Below, one piece after another: positions 26,442 to 34,101 of a stretch of DNA of 64,000 nt. The notes under the pieces were generated by a model. It had not been told where the DNA came from. It searched no databases and was given only the letters and a program-made list of their open reading frames with translations. The position numbers were made by a program, and so were the translations under genes. The DNA lies in contig NZ_JACHMN010000003.1 in NCBI RefSeq assembly GCF_014204945.1, forward strand, positions 2,356,001 to 2,420,000, written 5' to 3'. Every line of letters begins with the position of its first letter. Position 1 is the first letter of the stretch. This stretch comes from Allocatelliglobosispora scoriae. Lineage in GTDB: Bacteria > Actinomycetota > Actinomycetes > Mycobacteriales > Micromonosporaceae.

Positions 26442-27075
26442 GGCCGCACCGAGACAGGGTCCCCGCAGGCAGGGCTTCGGGAAGGCGCTCGTCGCCGTCG
26501 GTGTCTTCGCCGGTGCCGGAATGCTCGCACTCGCGATGATCACCGCGCCGGATCCGCCACCGCAGCCCGACGGGGTCGTCGACGCCTATCACGACGGCTT
26601 CGGCCGGGTGCTCGCCCGATCGGTGCCGATCGCGATCACGATCCCGGCGATCGAGGTCAGGGCCGAGGTGATCGCGATGGGGGTGGCGGCGAACGGGGCG
26701 ATCGACGTCCCGCCGCTGGAGATGCCCGGGTCGGCCGGCTGGTACCGCTACGGCCCCAGCCCCGGCGAACCCGGCAGCGCCGTGATCGTCGGGCACGTCG
26801 ACTCCCGCAGCAGCGGCCCGGCGGTCTTCTACAGGCTCGGTGCGCTGCGCCATGGCGATCTCATCGAGGTACGCCGCGACGACGGCGCCACGGCGGTCTT
26901 CACCGTGGACGGCGCGACGACGGTGCCGAAGGACGCGTTCCCGGCGGCGGAGGTGCACACGCGTACCGGTCCGGCCCGGCTGACGGTGATCACGTGCGGC
27001 GGCCGTTTCGACCGCAAGAACGGCTCCTACCTCGACAACGTCATCGTCTACGCCACCCTGACCGCCCTGCGCTGA
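26428..27075 (+). CDS. Sortase, class E/F type
   Basis: A 215-residue membrane-anchored transpeptidase. One N-terminal helix (LVAVGVFAGAGMLALAMITA) is followed by the sortase beta-barrel. The catalytic His is H123 in VIVGHVDS and the catalytic Cys is C190 in VITCGG, with the candidate active-site Arg at R193. The layout fits actinomycete class E/F enzymes. Being overlapped with the gene for an exported, C-terminally anchored protein suggests a dedicated pair, although that partner has no standard sorting signal. A housekeeping role in surface-protein anchoring is the alternative. Confidence 0.85.
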   Translation: MAAPEAAPRQGPRRQGFGKALVAVGVFAGAGMLALAMITAPDPPPQPDGVVDAYHDGFGRVLARSVPIAITIPAIEVRAEVIAMGVAANGAIDVPPLEMPGSAGWYRYGPSPGEPGSAVIVGHVDSRSSGPAVFYRLGALRHGDLIEVRRDDGATAVFTVDGATTVPKDAFPAAEVHTRTGPARLTVITCGGRFDRKNGSYLDNVIVYATLTALR

Positions 27076-27077
27076 GG

Positions 27078-27162
27078 CCAAGATCGTCGCAACTCTTCAA
27101 GAGTTGTGGGTTCAGGCCGCCAGGCCTTAACCACAACTCTTGAAGAGTTGCGACGATCTTGG
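27078..27162. terminator. Bidirectional terminator, family B palindromic repeat
   Basis: Bases 27078-27109 and 27131-27162 are a perfect 32-base inverted repeat. The inner loop adds a further short stem (ttcaggcc with ggccttaa, one mismatch). It contains two copies of the 17-base core caactcttcaagagttg and lies between convergent genes ending at 27075 and 27177. Confidence 0.75.
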
Positions 27163-27176
27163 GGGTGGTCTGCGGA

Positions 27177-28319
27177 TCAGCCCCCGATGCGGGGCCCGGC
27201 CGGCCAGAGGGCTGTGAGTTCGGCGGGGGACAGCGGCGCGCGATAGGCCTCCCGCAGCACCGTGCGGCCCAGCTCCGGCGCCTGATCGGCGAGCGCCACG
27301 AACCAGTCCACCCCGGCCGGATAGGACCACAGGTAGGAGCGCAGCAGCGGGTCCACGCTCCGGTCGGCGAGGTTGTCGCCGATCGCCTCGTCGTTCCAGA
27401 ACGGCACCCGGGAGCGGGCGATCGCCGCGCACTCCGTGATCGGGGTGCCCGCGTTGACCGCCAGGTGCAGCTCCGCGCGGACGAGCTGGAGGTAGTGCGT
27501 CAGGCGTACCCGGGCGATCAGGGGTTTGTCCTCGGGGGTGAGGAAGAGCGGCAGCGCCTGCGCGAGACCCTCGAAGAGGGTCGACTGCGGCGCGTGGACC
27601 GACAGGATCCGGACCCACGGCACGTCCGCGCCGCCCGCGACATGCGACAGGCTCGCGCCCTGCAGCGCGTGGCCGAGAATCTCGTGCAGCGCGAACTGCC
27701 GGGCCATCACCTCGGTGAACCGGGCCTTGCGCAGGTTGAGCCGCAGCCGGGCCTCGCTGCGCACCCCGTCGAGCCAGTAGGCCCAGTAGGCGTCCACCTC
27801 GGTCGTCTCGACGGTCAGGTGGAACGGCGCGTCGGTGCCGACGAGCTCGCGCATCGCGGCCTCGTGCTCGGCCGCCGCGGCGCGGATCGCGTCGGGTGCG
27901 TCGTCGACGGGCAGCTGCCCCTCCTGGTGCTCCAGCAGGTCGATCGTGGCCGCGTCCCAGCCGATGCCGAGATCGGCGAGGTGCTCGCGAGCCGTGTTGC
28001 CCGCAGCCGCGATCTGCTCGTCGCTCCAGCCGTGACCGCCGCAGCCCTGCGTGTCGCGCAGGTAGCCGTCGAGCGGGGCGCGCTCGCCCAGCAGGGCCCG
28101 CAGATAGGCCAGGTCGGACGCGAGGCGCGAGGTCAGCACCGGGTCGTCGGTCCTCAGCTCACCGAGGCGGGTGTACGCCTCCAGTCGGCTGCCGATCGGG
28201 GCCACCTCGTCCGGGGTCGCCGGGGCGAAGTCGTAGTCGATGACGGGGGTAGTGCCGCGGGCCCGCTCGTAGGCGTCCCAGCCGCGCAGCACATCCTCGA
28301 TCTGATCGCGGATGCTCAT
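27177..28319 (-). CDS. HEXXH-containing protein, possible zinc metallopeptidase
   Basis: A 380-residue cytosolic protein I do not recognise as a named family. The motif ALHEILGHALQ is a zinc-protease-type HEXXH in a helix, and LFEGLAQALP about 45 residues later could supply a third Glu ligand, as in DUF885-like and other gluzincin peptidases. The rest is mainly helical with many Trp and Tyr residues. ATG 28319 overlaps the stop of kptA by four bases, so the two genes are translationally coupled. Peptidase activity is inference from the motif only. Confidence 0.65.
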   Translation of the reverse strand: MSIRDQIEDVLRGWDAYERARGTTPVIDYDFAPATPDEVAPIGSRLEAYTRLGELRTDDPVLTSRLASDLAYLRALLGERAPLDGYLRDTQGCGGHGWSDEQIAAAGNTAREHLADLGIGWDAATIDLLEHQEGQLPVDDAPDAIRAAAAEHEAAMRELVGTDAPFHLTVETTEVDAYWAYWLDGVRSEARLRLNLRKARFTEVMARQFALHEILGHALQGASLSHVAGGADVPWVRILSVHAPQSTLFEGLAQALPLFLTPEDKPLIARVRLTHYLQLVRAELHLAVNAGTPITECAAIARSRVPFWNDEAIGDNLADRSVDPLLRSYLWSYPAGVDWFVALADQAPELGRTVLREAYRAPLSPAELTALWPAGPRIGG

Positions 28320-28864
28320 GCGGCCAATGATGGCCCACTGCCGCTGAGATAGGTCGGCGGGACGGTCTCGGTCAGCCAGACGCCGTTGGCGCTGACATAA
28401 AACGTGTGACCTGCGGCAACCATCGCGGCGGCATCGACGACGAGCACCGCGGGCGTGCCGTGGCGGGAACCGACCTTCGTCGCGGTGCTGGTCTCGGCGC
28501 TGAGGTGCACGTGATGCCGGCGACCCTTGATCAGCCCTTGCTGATAGATCGTTCCCAGATTCCGGGTCGCGGTGCCGTGAAAGAGCACGTCCGGCGGCTG
28601 CGCGGGCTCGTAGCCGAGGTCGACCTCGACCGAATGGCCCTGGTTGGCCCGGATCCTGTCGCCGTCGATGGTGAAGCGCTGCTTGTCGTTGTCGGCGACC
28701 ACCTGCTCCAGGGTCGCCCGGTTGATCCGGGTCCCGTGCGCGTTGAGCGCCGTGAGGAGGGTGTCGATGGCGACCCAGCCGTCGTCGGTCAGCGTGATCC
28801 CGATGGCGTCGGGGCGGTGCCGCAGCACGTAGGAGAGGCGTTTGCTCGTCTTGACGATATCCAT
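28316..28864 (-). CDS. kptA: RNA 2'-phosphotransferase, KptA/Tpt1 family
   Basis: A 182-residue enzyme that moves an internal 2'-phosphate from RNA to NAD+, giving ADP-ribose 1'',2''-cyclic phosphate. The conserved segments are present: LSYVLRHRPDAIGI near residue 10, LFHGTATRNL, and GRRHHVHLSAET, which together supply the Arg-His-Arg-Arg active-site set. Bacteria have no tRNA splicing of the yeast kind, so the natural bacterial substrate is unclear; RNA repair or ADP-ribosylation are suggested roles. It is the first gene of a two-gene unit with the HEXXH protein. Confidence 0.9.
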   Translation of the reverse strand: MDIVKTSKRLSYVLRHRPDAIGITLTDDGWVAIDTLLTALNAHGTRINRATLEQVVADNDKQRFTIDGDRIRANQGHSVEVDLGYEPAQPPDVLFHGTATRNLGTIYQQGLIKGRRHHVHLSAETSTATKVGSRHGTPAVLVVDAAAMVAAGHTFYVSANGVWLTETVPPTYLSGSGPSLAA

Positions 28865-28935
28865 GTGCTGTGACGGTAGCGGGGCACATACCGTGCCGTC
28901 GCCTGGGTTTCACGGGCCGTTCGCCGGTGAGCTCT

Positions 28936-28964
28936 TGGTAATACATTGATAACTCGATATGAAT
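28936..28964 (+). promoter_or_regulatory. Possible promoter of the secreted nuclease gene
   Basis: TTGGTA at 28936-28941 and TATGAA at 28959-28964 are 17 bases apart in an unusually AT-rich patch, 37 bases before the ATG at 29002. Confidence 0.4.
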
Positions 28965-29001
28965 AGGGTCGCCTGTCACCCCCTGACGTCAGGAGACCCC
29001 C

Positions 29002-29661
29002 ATGTCAACCCGCGCTCTGCGCTGGGTCCTCGGCATCACCGTCGCCGCCACCGCGGCCTCGCTGCTCGCCGCCCCCGCGTACGCCGAGACCTACAGCGCC
29101 CCACTGCGTACGGCGGTGGCCGCCCTGCCCGTCGCCACCGAGGTACGCACCGGCTACAACCGCGACCTCTTTCCACACTGGATCGACGCTGACTCCGACG
29201 GCTGCAACACCCGTTACGAGGTGCTGATCGCCGAGGCCGTAACCGCGCCGTCGGTCGGGTCGGGGTGCACGCTGACCGGCGGGCGGTGGTACTCCTACTA
29301 CGACAACCTCTACTGGACGCTCCCCGCGGACCTGGACATCGACCACTTCGTACCGCTGGCGGAGGCGTGGGACTCCGGAGCCCGGTCGTGGACCACGGCG
29401 CGGCGGCAGCTCTACGCCAACGACCTGGGGGATTCCCGGTCGCTGATCGCGGTGACGGACAACGCGAACCAGTCGAAGGGTGACCAGGATCCGGCGGAGT
29501 GGATGCCGACGTATACGTCGGCGCGGTGCCGCTACATCAACGAGTGGGTGGCGACGAAGATCCGGTGGCGGCTGACGGTCGACACGGCGGAGAAGTCGAC
29601 GCTGACGAATTACGCCAACTCCTGCAGCAACGTGACGATCACGACGGTCCGCGCGTTCTGA
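29002..29661 (+). CDS. Secreted HNH-type nuclease (DUF1524-like)
   Basis: A 219-residue exported protein. The signal peptide (LRWVLGITVAATAASLLAAP) ends at AYA near residue 28. The mature domain has ADLDIDHFVPLAEAWDSGA, the His-centred motif of the DUF1524/HNH nuclease fold, then NDLGDSRSLIAVTDNANQSK with the conserved Asn, and EWMPTY. Four cysteines probably form two disulfides. Related secreted actinomycete nucleases degrade extracellular DNA or RNA for nutrients. It is a single-gene unit with its own promoter and a downstream palindrome. Confidence 0.82.
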   Translation: MSTRALRWVLGITVAATAASLLAAPAYAETYSAPLRTAVAALPVATEVRTGYNRDLFPHWIDADSDGCNTRYEVLIAEAVTAPSVGSGCTLTGGRWYSYYDNLYWTLPADLDIDHFVPLAEAWDSGARSWTTARRQLYANDLGDSRSLIAVTDNANQSKGDQDPAEWMPTYTSARCRYINEWVATKIRWRLTVDTAEKSTLTNYANSCSNVTITTVRAF

Positions 29662-29689
29662 CCCGCCGCCGGGTCGAGCCCCGGATATC

Positions 29690-29773
29690 GCGCATGATCA
29701 TGCTTTTCCCGGAAACGATTTCTACCGATCCTCTCCGAGGGGACTGTTTCCGGGAAAAAGCGCGATCATGCGC
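29690..29773. repeat. Family C palindromic repeat, likely terminator
   Basis: Bases 29690-29716 and 29746-29773 form a long, nearly perfect inverted repeat with cgcatgatca outside and tttcccggaaac inside. It lies after the nuclease gene. Related copies are at 36253-36333 and 47993-48066. Confidence 0.6.
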
Positions 29774-29850
29774 GGTCCAGCGCGCGGATCGTGGAGTGCC
29801 GACGCGCGTGAACCTGCGGTGGGGGAGCGGCGTGGGGCATGATCGGGGGT

Positions 29851-30276
29851 ATGAGTGAGGCTTGGCGCACCGTCGAGGAGCTCGACGCGGCACGGGACCG
29901 GTTCGAGGCGGAGCTGGGCTGGGAGCGGCCGGCCGCCTTCGGCATCGCCTCCGGCCCGGCGGAGGACGTCACGGTGCGGCGGGTCAACGTCGGCGGCGGG
30001 TTCCTGCCGGGGGTGGTGCTCGCGACCGTGCTGGGACACAGGGGCGGCACCTCGGCGTACCAGCTGGCGGTTGACGGGCTGGACCGGGCGATCGAGCTGC
30101 TCGCGCCCGCGGAGGCCTGCACTGCGGTGCCGCATCCGAACCTCGCCGCGCTGCGCGAGCTGCGCGCGGAGCTGGGGCCCGACGGGTCGGCGACAGTGAT
30201 CTTCGTCGCCGATCTGGGTGAGCAGACCGACAACCTCTACGTTCGGGCGCTGCTCGACGCGGCCGGCGCAGCCTGA
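29851..30276 (+). CDS. Conserved hypothetical protein
   Basis: A 141-residue cytosolic protein without a family I can name. Notable segments are RFEAELGWERPAAFGIASGP at the start and ATVIFVADLGEQTDNLYVRA near the end, with alternating strands and helices. ATG 29851 is preceded by cgggggt and starts the conserved-looking part; ATG 29839 is an alternative. It lies 76 bases before the CDP-alcohol phosphatidyltransferase gene on the same strand. Confidence 0.55.
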   Translation: MSEAWRTVEELDAARDRFEAELGWERPAAFGIASGPAEDVTVRRVNVGGGFLPGVVLATVLGHRGGTSAYQLAVDGLDRAIELLAPAEACTAVPHPNLAALRELRAELGPDGSATVIFVADLGEQTDNLYVRALLDAAGAA

Positions 30277-30352
30277 TGGCCGCCGTCCAGCCGTCACCGC
30301 CGGTGCCGGTAGGCTGACTGCGGTCATAGCGTCAGGTCGAAGGGAGGCAACC

Positions 30353-30934
30353 GTGGAGCGCGATCGGATCGTCACGATCCCGAATGCCATCAGCTTCCTG
30401 CGGCTGCTCGGCGTGCCGCTGTTCCTCTACCTCTTCCTCGTCTCCGACGAGCTGGGCTGGGCCGTCGTGGTGCTCGCGGTCGGCGGCACCACCGACTGGG
30501 TGGACGGGTTCCTCGCCCGGCGCCTCGGCCAGGTCAGCCGGCTCGGCGAGCTGATGGACCCGCTCGCGGACCGGCTCTACACGCTCGCCACGCTGCTCGC
30601 CTTCACCATCGGCGGTGTCGTGCCGTGGATCTTCACGGCCGCCCTGCTCGCCCGCGACGTGGTGATGATCGGCTGCGTCGCCGTGGTCAAGCGCAAGGGT
30701 TTCGGCACGCTGCCGGTGCACTACCTGGGCAAGGCCGCGACCGCGCAGCTGCTGCTCGCCTTCCCGGTGCTGCTGCTCTCCGCCGCCGCCGAGGGCTCGG
30801 TCGCCGCCTGGGCCCACGCGATCGGCTGGGGCCTGGCCTGGTGGGGCCTCGTCTTCTACTGGATCTCCGCGATCTTCTACCTCGCCCAGGCGGCGGGGTT
30901 GATCCGCGCGTCCCGGCGGGTGGCCGCCGCGTGA
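30353..30934 (+). CDS. CDP-alcohol phosphatidyltransferase, PgsA2-like
   Basis: A 193-residue membrane enzyme that joins a CDP-activated lipid and an alcohol. The full signature D-x2-D-G-x2-A-R-x8-G-x3-D-x3-D is present in DWVDGFLARRLG and GELMDPLAD. About five helices follow. GTG 30353 has agggagg six bases before it and starts directly before ERDRIVTIPNAISFLRLLG. It corresponds in position to M. tuberculosis Rv1822 (pgsA2) at the head of a conserved block. The product could be phosphatidylglycerol phosphate or cardiolipin. Its stop overlaps the next start. Confidence 0.85.
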   Translation: MERDRIVTIPNAISFLRLLGVPLFLYLFLVSDELGWAVVVLAVGGTTDWVDGFLARRLGQVSRLGELMDPLADRLYTLATLLAFTIGGVVPWIFTAALLARDVVMIGCVAVVKRKGFGTLPVHYLGKAATAQLLLAFPVLLLSAAAEGSVAAWAHAIGWGLAWWGLVFYWISAIFYLAQAAGLIRASRRVAAA

Positions 30935-31815
30935 CGACACCCACACCACCGCCGACCGAGCCGCGCTACCAGGCCGACTTCCTCACCGAACTCTTCCGCG
31001 ACCCCCTCGATCCCGGGTACGCCGACGCGGCCGCCGCGACGAAGGCACGCGGTTACCGGCGCCGGCCGCTGTGGCTGCGGATCGTCGCCGGTGCCACGAT
31101 GCTCTCGATCGGGTTCCTGCTCGCCGTCGCCTACCAGCACACCCAGGCCGAGCAGCCGGGCCGGGCCAAGGTCCGCGAGGGTCTGATCGACCAGATCAAC
31201 GCCCGCCGGACCAGCGTGCAGACCCTCGCCGACCGCGAGGAGAAGCTGGGCGACGAGGTGACCCGCCTGCGCGACGCCGCGATCCCGGGGCCGGAGGCGG
31301 CCCGGCTGCGCACGGCGGAGGCGGCGGCGGGCTACCGCAAGGTCACCGGCGACGGCATCGTGGTGACGATCGGCGACGGCCCGGAGAAGGTCGACCCCGT
31401 CACCGGCAAGGTCGACCTCACCACCCACGTGCTCGACCTCGACCTGCGCCTCATCGTCAACCAGCTCTGGGCCAACGGTGCCGAGGCGATCTCGATCAAC
31501 GGCAACCGGCTCACCTCGACCTCGACGATCCGGCTCGCGGGCGAGGCGATCCAGGTCGACTTCCAGCCGATGATCGGGCCCTACGAGGTCTCCGCGATCG
31601 GCCCCGGCGACCTCGCCGACGACTTCGACGAGTCGCGGACCGCCGACTCCTACCGCGGCCTGGTCAAGGAGAAGGGCCTCACCTTCTCGATCTCCGAGCG
31701 CGACGACCTCGTGCTGCCGTCGGCACCCGACCCGGTGCTGCGGTACGCCACCCCGCTAGTCTCAAAGTCCCCATCGCCGAGCCCGTCCACGTCGCCTTCG
31801 GGAGGCCGTAAGTGA
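30931..31815 (+). CDS. DUF881 membrane-anchored protein (Rv1823-like)
   Basis: A 294-residue protein with a cytosolic Pro-rich start, one helix (IVAGATMLSIGFLLAVAYQH, about residues 51-70), a predicted coiled region (INARRTSVQTLADREEKLGD) and an extracellular DUF881 domain (GDGIVVTIGDGPEKVDP, LIVNQLWANGAEAISINGNR, GPYEVSAIGPGDLADDF). GTG 30931 overlaps the preceding stop as GTGA. The family has no proven activity, but is found beside sbp and cell-envelope genes. The C-terminal tail is Ser/Pro-rich. The stop overlaps the start of sbp by four bases. Confidence 0.85.
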   Translation: MTTPTPPPTEPRYQADFLTELFRDPLDPGYADAAAATKARGYRRRPLWLRIVAGATMLSIGFLLAVAYQHTQAEQPGRAKVREGLIDQINARRTSVQTLADREEKLGDEVTRLRDAAIPGPEAARLRTAEAAAGYRKVTGDGIVVTIGDGPEKVDPVTGKVDLTTHVLDLDLRLIVNQLWANGAEAISINGNRLTSTSTIRLAGEAIQVDFQPMIGPYEVSAIGPGDLADDFDESRTADSYRGLVKEKGLTFSISERDDLVLPSAPDPVLRYATPLVSKSPSPSPSTSPSGGRK

Positions 31816-32144
31816 TTGCCGTCCTCGCGCTCATCGTCGGGGTGGTGCTCGGGATCGTGCTGGACCCGACGGTCCCGGTCGCGCTGCAGCCCTACCTGCC
31901 GATCGCCGTGGTCGCCGCCCTCGACGCCGTCTTCGGCGGGGTCCGGGCCAAGCTCGACGGGGTCTTCGACGACAAGCAGTTTGTGATCTCTTTCATCTCC
32001 AACGTGCTGGTCGCGGGTCTGATCGTCTACCTTGGTGATCAACTCGGGGTCGGCGGGCAGCTCTCGACCGGTGTCGTCGTCGTGCTCGGCGTCCGGATCT
32101 TCGGCAACGTCGCGGCGATCCGCCGCCATCTGTTCCGAGCCTGA
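31812..32144 (+). CDS. sbp: Small basic protein Sbp (DUF1290)
   Basis: A 110-residue membrane protein of the Sbp family, with three hydrophobic helices and the conserved centre AALDAVFGGVRAKLDGVFDD. It starts at GTG 31812, overlapping the DUF881 gene by four bases. In Bacillus sbp lies in the division and cell-wall region and in mycobacteria the counterpart is Rv1824; its function is not settled. The position between two DUF881 genes is the standard actinomycete arrangement. Confidence 0.88.
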   Translation: MIAVLALIVGVVLGIVLDPTVPVALQPYLPIAVVAALDAVFGGVRAKLDGVFDDKQFVISFISNVLVAGLIVYLGDQLGVGGQLSTGVVVVLGVRIFGNVAAIRRHLFRA

Positions 32145-32162
32145 GCGCAGAGGGGACGACCA

Positions 32163-33047
32163 GTGGCAGAACGCGACGAGGAGAAGGCGGAACCCGCCGT
32201 CTCCGCCGACGTGCCCGAGGAGCCCGCCACCGAGGCCGTCGAGCTTCCCGGCGACGATGACGCACCCGAGCGGGACGCGGCACCCGGGGACGACGCCGAC
32301 GAGGATGACGACGGGCCGCCGCCCGCCGCCGTCGCAGCCGCGGCGGCGGCGACGCCGAAGCGCACCGTCGCCGGGGCGATGATCGGCGTCCTGGTCGGCC
32401 TGCTCGGCTTCGCGCTCGTCGTGCAGGTCCAGAACAACACCACCGACCCGACGCTCGCCTCCGCCCGCCAGGCCGACCTGCTGCAGATCCTCGCCGATCT
32501 CGAATCGCGCAGCCAGCGGCTGCAGGGCGACATCGGCGACCTGGAGACGCTCAAGCGCGAGCTCACCTCCGACGCGCAGGGCACCGCGGCCGCCCTGGAG
32601 CAGGCGCGGAAGCGGGCCGACCAGCTCGGCATCCTCGCCGGCACGCTGCCCGCCCAGGGGCCCGGCCTCACCTTCACCGTGCAGGCGAAGACCGAGCCGA
32701 TCCGGGCCATCGACATCGTCGACGTCATCCAGGAGCTCCGCAACGCCGGCGCCGAGGCGATGCAGATCAGCGGCTCCAACGGATCGAGCGTTCGGATCAT
32801 CGTCTCGACCTACTTCGCCGACGCCAGTGGATCTCTCAATGTGGATGGTCAGACCCTGACCGGCCCATATGTGATCACGGCGATCGGCGATCCGTCGACG
32901 ATGGACAAGGCCCTGCGGATACCGGGCGGGCCAGTGGCGTTGGTGACCAGTCATGGCGGTAACGTGATCGTGGGAGAACCGGGGACGGTCACGGTGACGA
33001 CGCTGCACGCGCCCGCCACCCTGGAGTACGCCGAACCGGTCTCCTGA
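32163..33047 (+). CDS. DUF881 membrane-anchored protein (Rv1825-like)
   Basis: A 294-residue paralogue of the protein at 30931. It has a long acidic cytosolic tail (about 66 residues, rich in Asp, Glu and Pro), one membrane helix (GAMIGVLVGLLGFALVVQVQ), a coiled-coil-like stretch (LQILADLESRSQRLQGDIGD), and a DUF881 domain with GPGLTFTVQA, ELRNAGAEAMQISGSNGSSV and GPYVITAIGDPSTM. The start GTG 32163 follows agagggg. Retention of the pair around sbp suggests that the three proteins work together in the envelope. Confidence 0.85.
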   Translation: MAERDEEKAEPAVSADVPEEPATEAVELPGDDDAPERDAAPGDDADEDDDGPPPAAVAAAAAATPKRTVAGAMIGVLVGLLGFALVVQVQNNTTDPTLASARQADLLQILADLESRSQRLQGDIGDLETLKRELTSDAQGTAAALEQARKRADQLGILAGTLPAQGPGLTFTVQAKTEPIRAIDIVDVIQELRNAGAEAMQISGSNGSSVRIIVSTYFADASGSLNVDGQTLTGPYVITAIGDPSTMDKALRIPGGPVALVTSHGGNVIVGEPGTVTVTTLHAPATLEYAEPVS

Positions 33048-33113
33048 CGCAAGTGGATCCACCCGTCGGCCACAACGAAGCGGCTCGACGGACCGAGAAG
33101 ACGAGGAGTCGAT

Positions 33114-33491
33114 GTGATCCCTGAGGACCTGCGGTACACGGCCGAGCACGAGTGGGTCACCCCCCAGGCCGGGCCGGTGCGAGTGGGCATCACCCACTTC
33201 GCCCAGGATGCCCTCGGCGACATCGTCTATGTGCAGCTCCCGGAGACCGGCAGCACCGTGGCGGCCGGCGAGTCCTTCGGTGAGGTCGAGTCGACCAAGA
33301 GCGTCTCGGAGATCTACGCGCCGATCAGCGGGGTCGTCTCGGCCCGCAACGACGCCCTGGTCGACCAGCCGGATCTGATCAACACCGATCCCTACGGTGC
33401 GGGCTGGCTCGTCGAGATCGAGCCTGCCGACCCGGAGTCGGTGGCGGCCCTGCTGGACGCGGCAGGCTACCGTTCACTCACCGAAGGCTGA
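33114..33491 (+). CDS. gcvH: Glycine cleavage system H protein
   Basis: A 125-residue lipoyl carrier that shuttles the aminomethyl group between the P and T proteins of glycine cleavage. The lipoylated lysine is K62 in GEVESTKSVSEIY, and EHEWVTP near residue 11 is the usual start motif. GTG 33114 follows gaggag at four bases; the overlapping ATG at 33112 would stop at once. The other gcv genes are not in the window. Its place beside garA matches M. tuberculosis Rv1826-Rv1827. Confidence 0.93.
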   Translation: MIPEDLRYTAEHEWVTPQAGPVRVGITHFAQDALGDIVYVQLPETGSTVAAGESFGEVESTKSVSEIYAPISGVVSARNDALVDQPDLINTDPYGAGWLVEIEPADPESVAALLDAAGYRSLTEG

Positions 33492-33660
33492 TCCGATCGC
33501 CCGGCCCGGTCCGGGCACAGGATATCCACAGCGCGTCCGGTTGACCCTTTGTTTCTCTGCTGGCTAGGCTCGCACAACTGCCGTTGTCGCAACCTTGTTG
33601 TCACAAGACGGTGGCGCAGCCTCATCAGCAGTTACCGCTAACGATTCGTGAGGTGGTTCC

Positions 33661-34101
33661 ATGACCCGCCCCGGCGACGAGTTCCCCCCGCTCGACGTGA
33701 CGTCGACCCTGCACCTCGGCTCGCTTGACGAGGTGCTGGAGGGTCCTGACTCCGACGTGGTCCCCAGCCGCGTCGCCGGCCATCTGCCCCCCGGCATGGC
33801 CTTGCTGGTGGTGCGGCGCGGCCCCAACGCGGGGGCCCGGTTCCTGCTCGACCACGACGTGACCACGAGTGGCCGGCACCCGGACAGCGACATCTTCCTC
33901 GACGATGTGACGGTGTCGCGCCGGCACGCGGAGTTCCACCGCGAGGCCGCGACCTTCACGGTCCGCGACGTGGGCAGCCTCAACGGCACCTATGTCAACC
34001 GCGAGCGGGTCGAGTCGGCCACCCTGAACAACGGTGACGAGGTCCAGATCGGCAAGTTCCGGCTGGTGTATATTGCCGGACCGGCGCCTGCGGAGTCGTG
34101 A
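33661..34101 (+). CDS. garA: FHA-domain metabolic regulator GarA/OdhI
   Basis: A 146-residue protein with one FHA domain (about residues 50-135: GRHPDSDIFLDDVTVSRRHA, GSLNGTYVNRERV, LNNGDEVQIGKFRLVY). The Ser, Arg, His and Asn residues that bind phosphothreonine are all there. Homologues inhibit 2-oxoglutarate dehydrogenase and glutamate dehydrogenase until a kinase phosphorylates a threonine near the N-terminus. Here DVTSTLHL (residues 12-19) stands where that site is found. gaggtgg precedes the ATG. Its stop overlaps the next start by four bases. Confidence 0.88.
   Translation: MTRPGDEFPPLDVTSTLHLGSLDEVLEGPDSDVVPSRVAGHLPPGMALLVVRRGPNAGARFLLDHDVTTSGRHPDSDIFLDDVTVSRRHAEFHREAATFTVRDVGSLNGTYVNRERVESATLNNGDEVQIGKFRLVYIAGPAPAES

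Noticed and set aside
29002-29661. Secreted HNH protein as part of a restriction or toxin system
   Set aside because: It has a signal peptide and no immunity, methylase or export partner next to it; a nutritional nuclease is simpler.
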